Source of the DNA: Gryganskiella cystojenkinii
Lineage: Eukaryota; Mortierellomycota; Mortierellomycetes; Mortierellales; Mortierellaceae
Direction of reading: 5' to 3'
Length of the DNA stretch: 64,000 nucleotides
Assembly (NCBI GenBank): GCA_015852425.1
Contig: JAAAIG010000029.1
Coordinates: 36,223 to 100,222 of the forward strand
Positions within the stretch are counted from its first letter, which is position 1. The number at the start of each line of letters is the position of its first letter. Made by a program: the position numbers and the translations under genes. The notes beneath the pieces were generated by a model that saw only the letters and a program-made list of their open reading frames with translations, did no database searches and had not been told where the DNA came from. Below, one piece after another: positions 35,435 to 44,491 of the stretch.

Positions 35435-35625
35435 CAGATCTTGCTATTTGAACTTCGAGTTGCTCGATCATTGCGAGTCTGTACGGCATGAACTTGCACA
35501 ACTATCTGGAAACAAACTCGTCTGCGTTTGCGATTGTTGGGTCGATGGTGCTTAGGATCGGTATGACAGTGTTCTTGTTCTGCTTGAGGAAACTGAAGCA
35601 ACTCGCCTTGAGTGCCATGTCATAG
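35435..35625 (+). pseudogene. MRS2: Disabled partial copy of the MRS2 last exon
   Basis: Read on the plus strand, this stretch matches the 3' end of the MRS2 gene at 9256-9480. CTTGCTATTTGAACTTCG aligns to the LLLFELR codons, then about 30 bases are missing. IIASLYGMNLHNYLE is intact, AFAIVG is kept, and FLFC and RKLKQLA are followed by a stop. Aligned bases are mostly identical (by eye). A stop codon precedes the conserved part in that frame and no upstream exons are present, so it cannot encode a channel. It sits between the TilS stop and the Dicer stop, in opposite orientation to MRS2. Confidence 0.82.
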
Positions 35626-35794
35626 GTTCGATACCTTTTTTCTTCGTTTGTGTTCCAGGTTGTTGTAAATCAGTCGGATAGAGTCAAAATATGAATGAAA
35701 AATAGAAAAGTAGGAGTAGTGCCGTTTCATAAAAAAATTCTTTATTTTCTCTTGACTCTCGCTCTGTCAGCTTCTCTTAGCTGTCATAGTTTCT

Positions 35795-38700
35795 CTATCT
35801 TACTTGCTTCTTGTTGATCCGACTCGGACATGAACAATACCTATCCAACCACTCAGGATCGTTCTTGAGCATAAACATGGTCTGCTTGGCGACCTCGCGT
35901 CTCGCGACTTTACTCTGGATATTCGAGGCCTTCAGGATCGGTTGGCCATGCAATACCAGCGCACATTCTTGAACTGCAGGCTCTCGAACTTGATCTTCAT
36001 CAAACTCTTTGGCCCTGTTCCATGATTTCCAGGACGGCTGGGAAGTATCGCCATTTTCGTCGCCGTCCACCTCGCCGCTATTGCTGCTTCCATTGACAGG
36101 AGAAGGAGACGTCAAGTTGAGGAGCGCACCCTGTTGACATCCACTTGCCTGAAGGACTCGGAACATGTCCGAGACGGGATGACGCTTCAACGTCTCCATC
36201 GAAATGTGCTTGTCCAACACTGGCAAAATAGTCCTGTCAAAGACACCCTGGACAGCCACATAGTCCCAACCGGAATCGACCAACACCGCGGCCAGGACAC
36301 TCTCCAGTACATCCCCGAGAGCCTTGGTGATCACAAACTCACTCCAATACTCGCGCTCCGGTTCACGTCTCTCGAACGCGGCCTCTTCCTCGACATCCTT
36401 TATCATCTCGACTGCGCGATGGATATCGGTCGCAAGACTCGAGCTCATATGCAGGATATGTTGATGCAGCCCAAGTTTGATACAGAGCACACCCAAGATC
36501 TGGTTGTTGACGCAAGCCGCCTTGATCTCGTGGATTAACCCGGGACCGAAGACTGGGTACCGTTTCACCCAATGCAAAGCGACTAACATGTCCAAGACGG
36601 AATCACCAAGAAACTCCAGGCGTTGATAACATGGCGTCTGTGGACGGACCCATGAAGCATGGGTGAGGGCCTCGGCAAGCAGACGAAGGTCTTTGAACTT
36701 GTATCCAATTTTGTCTTCCACCACAAAGAGATTACCAAGCATGGGATCCGGAATAAAAGTCGAAGGGGCTGTCCATGACGAGGAAGCACCATGGATTAGA
36801 ATATCGCGTTCGCGTTTTGATTTCAAGTATGCGACCGAAAAATCGGACCAGGAACTGATCCCCTCCAAAGGGCAGACCAAGGTCTGGATGGTTTGAAGAC
36901 CAAGTTCAAAGCCGGCGGATAAAAATGCAGCGCCAGAGATAGATTCGACCAAATCTGCCAGGTTCTTCTTTGAAATCTTCCATCTGTCCTCCTCAGGCTG
37001 CGTTGACGTTGAGTTTTGATTCTCGTCCGACTTGTTTGAATTCCGCACCGCGAGATGTTGATCTAACGTGACTGTAAGTTCGTGGTTTGGTGACACTGCT
37101 GGTGATATTGGAGACGTACTCGCCGCTGTTGTTGTTATGGCCGCAGAAGTGAGAGAAAGTGGGAAGAAATGTCTGTTCACTGGTGGTTTCCGAACGACGA
37201 ACCGATCTAACCGCATGAGACTGGCCCGCTTATACAACCACTTGTTCGAAACCCTCGTCGTTCGCTTCCTTGTCAACTGGCCCTCATCCATCAGCGGGTA
37301 CCGAATAAACACATCCACAGACATGATCAACTTCAAGAATGTGTCGCCCAACAACTCGAGACGTTGATAGTTCATCTTGTAACTAGATTCAGAACTCGTC
37401 AGAGCCTCGAGGATCAAATCCTGGTGAATCTCTTCGAGGTGGAGCTCCTTCAAACATTCCTGGGATTTGAGTAAACCGTCGAGTCGATCGAGTACAGATA
37501 TGACCCAGGCACTAGATCTGAGGATGCTGGCTCGGACTGGAGAAACGCAACAGAGTTCTGGAATAAGGAATCGTGCAGTACTGGAACGAGTCGTACGGGA
37601 TTGTTTGAGACCCGGCTGCAGGAAGTCCTCCAGAGGTTTTGGCCGTATGACCTCGATCAAAGGTTGGGAGAGATCCTGGATATCAGTCTCGCGCTCGTAT
37701 TTGTAAAATTGCCAAAAAGTCGTGGTCTTGCCTCGTCCAGCTTCACGCGTACCAGAGATTGAGTCTGGAATGAGGGATGACGGATTCAAATCTCTCCGAA
37801 CTGCAATCGGGTAGTAAAGTCGGTGGTACTCTCCACGCTCATGCAGTACCAAATCCTGAACTTTGTCCCAAGAGAGTTGATCGAGTGGTGCAGGCATTGC
37901 TGTATTCGTAGTGGTGATCGTGGCCGTGGTGCTCGCGACCGGCGCAGACTTGATCTCGTCCCAATCGATTACATATTTCAAATTTGTCAAGGGTCCCGCT
38001 CCGTGATTCCCACGTAATAGCGGCGCAATGATATGACGCATCCCAGTCTCAGGTGATCCAATGTCGAACGGTTTTCGGAACAGGGTCTGGAACAAGCATC
38101 GCTCATAATTGTGAAGTTTGTGGATCAACTGTGCTTCCACTCGCATCGGCATGTCGACAGCTTGAAGATCCACATACCGAGACTGACCATCAAAGAAAAG
38201 TTCAATCGGATCAAATTCTGGAAGCGGATCATTGGTCAACAGACAAAGTTGTCGATGGTCACTTAAGGGTCCATCCTCGGAACGAATTGTCATTATCGTA
38301 CCAAAGAGTTGCACTGTCGGGACGTCGCCCATGATCTCCGATTCCACAGCCACTGCCGGTTGAAGTGGGACAACAATTTTGGATGACCAGAACTTGGGTT
38401 GATGAATCGGATACTTTTCGACATTGGTCTCTTCGGCCACACCGCCACCACTGGCGTCTCCGCTTTCGACATCGTCTATCGCGTCGTCGTCAATCTCATC
38501 ATCCTCTTCCACGGGGACCTTCTTGTGGGGCAACATCCGATCGTCCAATGCCCCGAGTTCGTAAAGTCGCTTGCAGGCCTTGTACGCCGCAGAACGTTTC
38601 GCCAACCGTTTCGATCTGAACTTGTCTGAGAGGAAATGCGTCACGGGAACGTTGGGTGGCAAAGTCAATCGGCATTCATAATGCTCCTTGAACTGACCGG

Positions 38701-41290
38701 GGACAAGGACTGAATTAATTTCAAACACTGGCGCGAATCGAGTATATTCATCTCCAGGTAAGGAAGAACAGTAATGATGGAGCCTTTCGATTGAGGCTGA
38801 GAAGGAAAGTCGTGCGCCAGTCGAGGGGACAATGTACTCAGTCTCGATATTGACCAACTCCCTGAGTTCGTTCTCATAAAGTTCAGAGCTGTCGCTCTCG
38901 AGCATGTTTGGGTGAAGATGACAGACTCGGTCCTCGGGAAGTTCACCACACCAGACACGCATGTCCAGTTCCTTGGACGAGATGTTTGAAAGAAAATCTT
39001 TGTCGCCGATGCGTTGCATGATCACGTAGTCTGAGATGGGGTCCCGGGCGCGTCCTCGGGATTGAATAAAACTAATGAGCGTCGTTTTGATATCGAATCT
39101 GTGTTGGAAAGTTGATAGGAATTAGCAGAATGTTAGCGCCTAATTGTGAGAAGCATGCGGAGCGAATTATATGTTCCTGCTTCTGTCTCTTACCGAATGA
39201 CGAGTCTACAACGATCAATATCCAGCCCTTCCTCGGCAACATCGGTCGCCACAAGAAGGTTATAGACACCTCGTCGGAACCCGGACAGGACCCTACGTTG
39301 CTCCTTGAGCTGCATCCTCAACTTTGTCACATCACCCTTGGCACCATGACCAGTGATCACCGCAGAATTGATGAAATCCAGATCGAAATCGGGTCCAAAC
39401 TTTTTGCACTCCTTTAAGAAATCGTTGATAACGTGAGCAATCGGTCGACGTTCTACAAACAGGATTCCACAAAAGCCCTCCCGTCTACTCTCCTTCAGAA
39501 TCTTGACCAGCGTTTGCATTTTTTCCGTGACTGAGCTTAATTCTGGATCCAACAAAGGTTGCTTGATCCCCTGAGTGAGTTTTTTGGCTTCCTGAAGATC
39601 ATGGAGTTTCCTGTTGGCTCCAATTCCGGGTCCTCCAGCTCCTCCGGGGATACCGGGTCCTCCCTTTGCGGCAACATTGCTCCAATGAAGAATATCCTCC
39701 TCGAGCCCTTGAAAGGCGTACTCCCAAACCTTGGCCGCACACCAGGGTCCGAGCTCGTTCTCTGCAAACAGGTAGCAGTTGACGGCCGGCTTGAAGATTT
39801 TGTGTTTTGCGCATAGATCCTTGAGAGCTGGTGGGCACCTTCCGTTCATACCATGGTTGTTGCTGCCGTAGCCGTTAGTACTGACATTATTGAAGCTATT
39901 GAGACTGCCTCCGAAAGGACTCCCTGGAGCCGATGACGACATTGACAAGGGCGGCGGGTTGATGTCCAGGGGTGGGTTGCCATTGAACCAGATGACTCTT
40001 TCCTTGGGTCGCTGTGTATACTGTACGACCTCGTCGTATGAGGCCGTAAAGATCTTGCCATCCATAGTCTTTTCCAGGTTCCTGTGGCAATAGACGACAG
40101 TGAATGAAAAAAAAATCGACATCCGTTAAAGTTGACTCGGGCATTACCTGAGTCCATCACCCCTGATCAGAGGTATCAATTGAATGCTCAATTCTCACAT
40201 TGCAGAAAACCCGATCACGCCCTTGTCCTTTGGAGGCGAGGCCGTCATGCCAAAGATCTTGGGTCGTCTTTTCTCATCGGCCTTGAAGTAGAAGTCCTCC
40301 ATGATTTGTTTGTAACAATGTTGACCGGTGGCATGGTGACACTCATCAAAGATAATGAGGTCGCACTATTGAGGATCAAAAAGGTGAATAATATGAGAGT
40401 GCGATAATAAAAAATCCTCCTTTCAGTGCCCCTGTGCTTGTCATTCTTTGTGCGTGTGTAGAATGACTGTCGATGCGCGCGTGTCTCGTTTTACATGAGG
40501 TGGTAAAAGGTGTGAAAAAAGACGTGAAAAGAAAAGAGGAAAATATAAAAATGTCTAAATTTGGAAACAATCGGTTTGAAAGATTCATTTTTTTTTCCTT
40601 CTTTCCCCTGACGACCTACGTCTTGGATCTTGTAGAAAGAATGTTGGAAGATGTTGAAGAGGATCTGGCCTGTGAGAACAATGACCTCAAACTGTTGAAA
40701 GATGGATTGCCATCGGTCGTTATCAAAGTTGTCAACATCCATAGCCCCACATATGGGTTCAGCTCTGATATCACTGTTGTTGACGATATAGGCTTGCTGT
40801 TGAAAAACCAGAGGAACCTTGTTGACCACAAAGAAAGATATCCGCTGCTAAATGAACCAAAGCATATGGAGGGAAAGAAAAGAAAACAGCGGCAACCACA
40901 GGAAAAAATGAAAAAGTAAAGGAGGGTCAGCAAAAAGAAATATCAAGTACAGCAGCCAAAAATGGCTTCTCATTCCCTCTGTCTTTCCCTCGGGAGGAAA
41001 GACGCGCAAGCACAGCAAATCCTCGCCTTCCAATTGATTATATGCGCGAAAGAAAAAGAAAAAAGAAGAGCTTGTACCTGATGCCCTGTTTCATCTGCGG
41101 TAGCTCTGGCTTTAGCAACAATATTTTTCAGCAACAGGACCGAGATCAAGGTCTTGCCGCTACCAGTATCTGCAACGGCAATCACATTTCCCTCCAAAGC
41201 CTTGCGTCCAATCTCAAGTTGGTAGGTCCGAGGAGCGTCCACTGGTCTCGGCGACGGATTCGCTATTCCGGTTGTAGATGGCTGTGTCAT
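35795..41290 (-). CDS. DCL: Dicer-like ribonuclease III
   Basis: Five exons: 41078-41290, 40620-40844, 40199-40365, 39194-40081 and 35795-39098, 1598 residues, all phase-consistent. Helicase motif I (ADTGSGKT, residues 40-47), motif II DECHH (153-157), motif V-like [11 protein letters not shown] and motif VI QSRGRAR (about 510-516) make a complete helicase. A Dicer dimerisation domain (about 560-690) and a PAZ-like region follow. Both RNase III domains are present: [12 protein letters not shown] (about 1076) with ADLVES (about 1212), and [12 protein letters not shown] (about 1323) with GDVLES (about 1426). All catalytic acids are present. A dsRNA-binding C-terminus follows. It cuts long dsRNA into small RNAs for silencing. 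The start is the ATG at 41290: an in-frame TAG lies just upstream, and a 5' UTR intron is likely. Confidence 0.93.
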
Positions 41291-41845
41291 CAATAGGCCG
41301 GTTATAGCTGTGGCAGTTGTAGACAGGGGCTAGTTGTAAACGACTGGAAGAATCGATAGTGGTGAAGACCGACTGCAATGAAGGAGGGGGGGAAGCAGGG
41401 AGGCAAGGTGGAAGAAGAAAAAGAACAGGCAGAAAGAGGAGAATGTGGTAAATTGGTAAAAGCGAAAGGATGTGTGAGAACAAAAGAAAGAAACGAACAG
41501 AGCACCTTCCAGAAGGAATCTGAGCGCGCACAGGCTCGTCCATGGCTTTGAAGCTCATACGATCAAATTGTTTTCTTGAACATCACTTCAACTCAGAAGA
41601 GAGTGCTTCGCCCAGTTGTACAGTCACTAAGGCTGACAGCCATGGCTTTGTGCGACAAGGAAGGCTATTGATCGCCGATCCTGGATCCTCACGATCGCCT
41701 CGCTCGCCACATTTGTTGCAGGATCGCCTATCAACTTTGAAAAACGTGGTCGGCACCCTCATGATTTGCTTCATTCATCGGCGGTACCAAACTCGACAAG
41801 CCACTCAATCGAACTGTGATTCCTTGGATGTCCCTCGGCAGGCAG
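41291..41845. other. Upstream region of the Dicer-like gene
   Basis: About 555 bases. The minus strand reads as a probable 5' UTR with a CT-rich intron: donor GTGCTCTG near 41506, branch/polypyrimidine, acceptor TTGCAG near 41374. The upstream ATG frame (MSFKAMDEPVRAQIPSG) does not join the helicase frame. The rest has no supported gene. Confidence 0.45.
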
Positions 41846-42155
41846 TCTTGGAGGCGCTCATATCTTGATAGATAATTCGATACCGTTACTGCCAACAATC
41901 CTACCATTCTCCTTCCAATATCAGGATTATGCAAAGACAGTCAAGCCGCCTGAGCGTTCTGAGAGTAAAAAATGTGTGTACAGGGTTTCCAAGCTGATAT
42001 TTTCCCCACAACGATTCTTTTTGCAGAGATCTTGTCCAATCCTCTGGTTGGGGCAATGCTGGGGACCCCTTGAACAACACTTTATCGCCGAGGCAGAACT
42101 CAAGAACGCACCTCGTGTGTGGGTCAACAGTAACGGTAACAAGTCCTATTCATAA
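41846..42155 (+). pseudogene. Wrecked copy of the lectin-like N-terminal module of the carboxylesterases
   Basis: On the plus strand, pieces of the N-terminal module of the esterases at 44.5-49.7 kb can be read in order but in different frames. LGGAHILIDN lies near 41847, then after a shift FDTVTANNPTILL, then KDSQAA, a stop, AF, a stop, E. An intron-like stretch ending TTTTTGCAG follows, then DLVQSSGWGNAGDPLNNT, then after another shift AEAELKNAPRVWVNSNG. The counterparts in the 44492-46899 gene are LGGAHILLDND, PMILLSKP, KDSQDACSSLGE, DLVQSSGYGN and RVWVNSNG. The intron position is kept, so the copy came from an intron-containing relative. No esterase domain follows. Confidence 0.8.
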
Positions 42156-42695
42156 ATTCCCCTTCTACCTCCCCCTGCACGTCACATGCCCTTCGACACA
42201 ATAACAGCCTTTCTTGATATTTTTGACAGAAAATTCCAAGTAATGTATTCCAAGTAGTGTATTCTTTTGTTTTTCCAGCGAAGGTTAACTTTGTGTACTT
42301 GAGCCATTCGACTATTTAACTGGAATGACCATTACTTATTATTATGCATTCGCTGCAGTGAAAAGCGCTTGAGATGCTTAACATCCTCATTGCTGGTCGT
42401 GTTAGCGGCTACAGCTTTGTTTTATAATACCAATTTTTTATTAACAGCTACTCTACAACAAAAAGCCGTATCTCAATTTTGTGTTGATATCCTGAGAAGT
42501 ATATACAGTGGACAAAGTTATCAATTGAAGACCTGCAGTGATGTAGACAGGAAACTGTTTTAAGTAGCGTTGCTGCTGCTGCCGTGCGTGCTCGACTTCC
42601 AAGTCGGTAACGGCGTGTTAGATACATATATACATATTGGCGACAAGAAAAAAGGGATTGGTTTCTGGATCGCACGATCTAGACCTCCATCTTTC
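42156..42695. other. AT-rich spacer
   Basis: About 540 AT-rich bases between the lectin-module relic and the defensin-like gene stop codon. The one open frame (42369-42563 plus) lacks an ATG and is not called. Confidence 0.5.
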
Positions 42696-43004
42696 TTAGT
42701 AGTACGTGGCGTCGTCGCAGCACCAGCATCTATCTTGGTGGCAGGTACCGCGATCGTAGCCGTTGTAGGAATTAGTGCAGTAATGACTGCAGCTATGGGA
42801 GTCGCAATCGTGATCTCTGCGCTTTTCCAGAGCCGGCTCTGCAGCGTTACCAGCGACAGCTGCATTGGTTGGACCGCCGTGGTGCTTGGTAGTCGTAGCA
42901 TTGCCGCCTGTAGGTGTCGCGCCCGGCACCGGCTGCTGGGGGTGACCACCTTGGACGACAGCCACTGCTGCGAGAAGGGCGAGGATGCTGAGGGTGACCT
43001 TCAT
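42696..43004 (-). CDS. Secreted defensin-like cysteine-rich peptide precursor
   Basis: 102 residues from ATG 43004. A signal peptide (MKVTLSILALLAAVAVVQG), a Pro/Gly/Thr/Ala-rich propeptide, then KRR at 61-63, a kexin site, release a 39-residue peptide. Cysteines at 67, 72, 76, 88, 93, 95 and 96 give C-x4-C-x3-C-x11-C-x4-C-x-C-C. The CxxxC and CxC spacing and the Gly-x-Cys before the fourth cysteine match the cysteine-stabilised alpha-beta fold of defensins; a seventh cysteine is extra. Fungal defensin-like peptides act outside the cell, typically against bacteria or other fungi. Function here is inferred from pattern only; a secreted effector is the alternative. A TATA element lies about 206 bases upstream, and an acceptor-like TACAG sits just before the ATG, suggesting a 5' UTR intron. 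Confidence 0.72.
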   Translation of the reverse strand: MKVTLSILALLAAVAVVQGGHPQQPVPGATPTGGNATTTKHHGGPTNAAVAGNAAEPALEKRRDHDCDSHSCSHYCTNSYNGYDRGTCHQDRCWCCDDATYY

Positions 43005-43209
43005 GACCTGTAGCAAGTGATGAATTGGAGATATAATAGTTAGCATTGTAATTTTAGTTAAGAGAAGCACTTGTCTGCATTCAACAGGGACAATCGTGGA
43101 GAGGGAAGTGCACTTAGAGTCTTTACTTTTGTTTTCTTTTGGAGGATGTTTGGGAAAGTGGTTTGTTGTGCGTGAAGTAAACGGAGAACTAGGCCAGAAA
43201 GAAAAGCCC

Positions 43210-43217
43210 TTTATATA
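43210..43217 (-). promoter_or_regulatory. TATA box of the defensin-like gene
   Basis: TATATAAA is read on the minus strand about 206 bases above the ATG at 43004. The distance leaves room for a 5' UTR with an intron ending at the TACAG next to the ATG. Confidence 0.55.
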
Positions 43218-43754
43218 CAGGTCGACCAAGCGACCCCTCATTGCCATGTCTTTTTTCATTCACCTATGGCTTGTTCAGAAAGTTGCACGAGTCTAGCAGT
43301 CTGGCCGGATTACTGGTGAAAGTCATCCGAGCCTTGCAACCTGGTAAAACTCACACCAACGGTGGCAAGTGCATGGGCCTGCGGCCGTACCAAGAAATCA
43401 CTCGGCCATGACCTAGACCGGCGTCTAGATCTCAGATGCGCTCTGGGTTGGGGGGTACCTCCGAGGATTCATAGCCAATTGCGCTGCAACAAAAGGTCCG
43501 AGCTCACACGACAGAATGGCTGGGTCAGATGTAGAGTTTTTTGTTAGCAGAAAACCGGGTGAACTGTATTCTCGCATAAAGAGGTAACGGACTTTCATAC
43601 CCGGTTGGGAACGAGATTGTGAATACTGCGGTTACGTTCTGAAACGCGACGAACCGCTTGGCGTTCAGTCATAGCTTAAATTTTACTTTTTTATTCTCGC
43701 CTGGCTTCGTGAAATCTTCGTATGATTGGCCACCTCATGCTAGTGGTTCAAAGA

Positions 43755-43977
43755 CGGCCTTCGCATAACAACTTCGGATCCAGCCCAGTGAACACCTTTC
43801 TTCGACCAGCTCTTCTTCGGCCTTCGCATAACAACTTTGGATCCAGTCCAGTAACCCTGCTTGGACACCTTGACGTCTCTTCTTCCTTTCGTGCAGATGG
43901 ATTCAGACTGCTGCTTTGGCACCTTTTCAGATTCTACCTTCACGCGACAACTTTAAATCCAGTCAGGTGACCCCGCT
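43755..43977 (+). repeat. Degenerate tandem repeats of about 60 bp
   Basis: Two well-conserved copies of a 42-base core start at 43755 and 43818 (63 bases apart; CGGCCTTCGCATAACAACTT then GGATCCAG). Diverged relatives lie near 43885 (GATGGATTCAGACTG) and 43937 (CACGCGACAACTTTAAATCC). Origin unknown. Confidence 0.65.
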
Positions 43978-44280
43978 CGAGTACCTTCTCTTTGACCGTG
44001 TTGATGGTATTTAGAGACAATGAGATTATACGACGTAAGTACAGGATTGGTTCCACGGGTCGTCGGGTGCAGGCAGAAAGCTACATAGGTCTGATACAGG
44101 GCTGTATAAAGACATGTCGCAAATATTGATTAGGCATTATTGGAATCATAGAGACAAGACATGCCCAGCTGTACTGTTTTTTTGAACCATATCTAATGGC
44201 TAACGGTTTAGGCGATCTCGAGTTCTGTGGATCACTTCTCGATGTTAAGGCATGCCAAATGGCAGTCGAAACGATCTACG

Positions 44281-44322
44281 AGAAAATCGCAGTGACAATA
44301 AAATCTGTCACTGCGATTTTCT
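44281..44322. repeat. Perfect 17-bp inverted repeat (hairpin) with 8-base loop
   Basis: Left arm 44281-44297 (AGAAAATCGCAGTGACA), loop ATAAAATC at 44298-44305, right arm 44306-44322, the exact reverse complement. It is not part of any gene and lies about 170 bases beyond the first esterase stop codon. Confidence 0.9.
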
Positions 44323-44491
44323 TGTTTCCTAACCATTTTCTTGAATTATCGTCGTCAAGATCACTTATTTTTTTAATTTTCACCTTTAAGTTTTTCTATT
44401 CTTGAGACTCGATACTCTGATCGAATGGAGAGGAGACATATTTTTTTTATGGAAGATAGGGGTATATATAATAGTATATAACAGTCCCTGT

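Larger units (their letters stand above)
43005..44491. other. Repeat-bearing intergenic region
   Basis: About 1.5 kb between the defensin-like gene start and the first esterase stop. It contains the defensin-gene promoter (43005-43220), an unassigned stretch with higher GC (43300-43640), degenerate tandem repeats (43755-43977) and a strong hairpin (44281-44322). No coding gene is supported. The mix suggests remains of a mobile or foldback element. Confidence 0.5.

Noticed and set aside
35600..35640. tRNA-like B box (GGTTCGATACC) followed by a T run
   Set aside because: No pairing acceptor, D or anticodon stems upstream; the stretch is the 3' end of the MRS2 relic.
41214..41558. Upstream ATG frame (MSFKAMDEPVRAQ) as a Dicer first coding exon
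   Set aside because: After removing the likely intron it enters the helicase exon in the wrong frame; an in-frame stop precedes the ATG at 41290.
42369..42563. 64-codon plus-strand frame with hydrophobic start
   Set aside because: Begins with TTG, has no ATG, is AT-rich and overlaps nothing recognisable.
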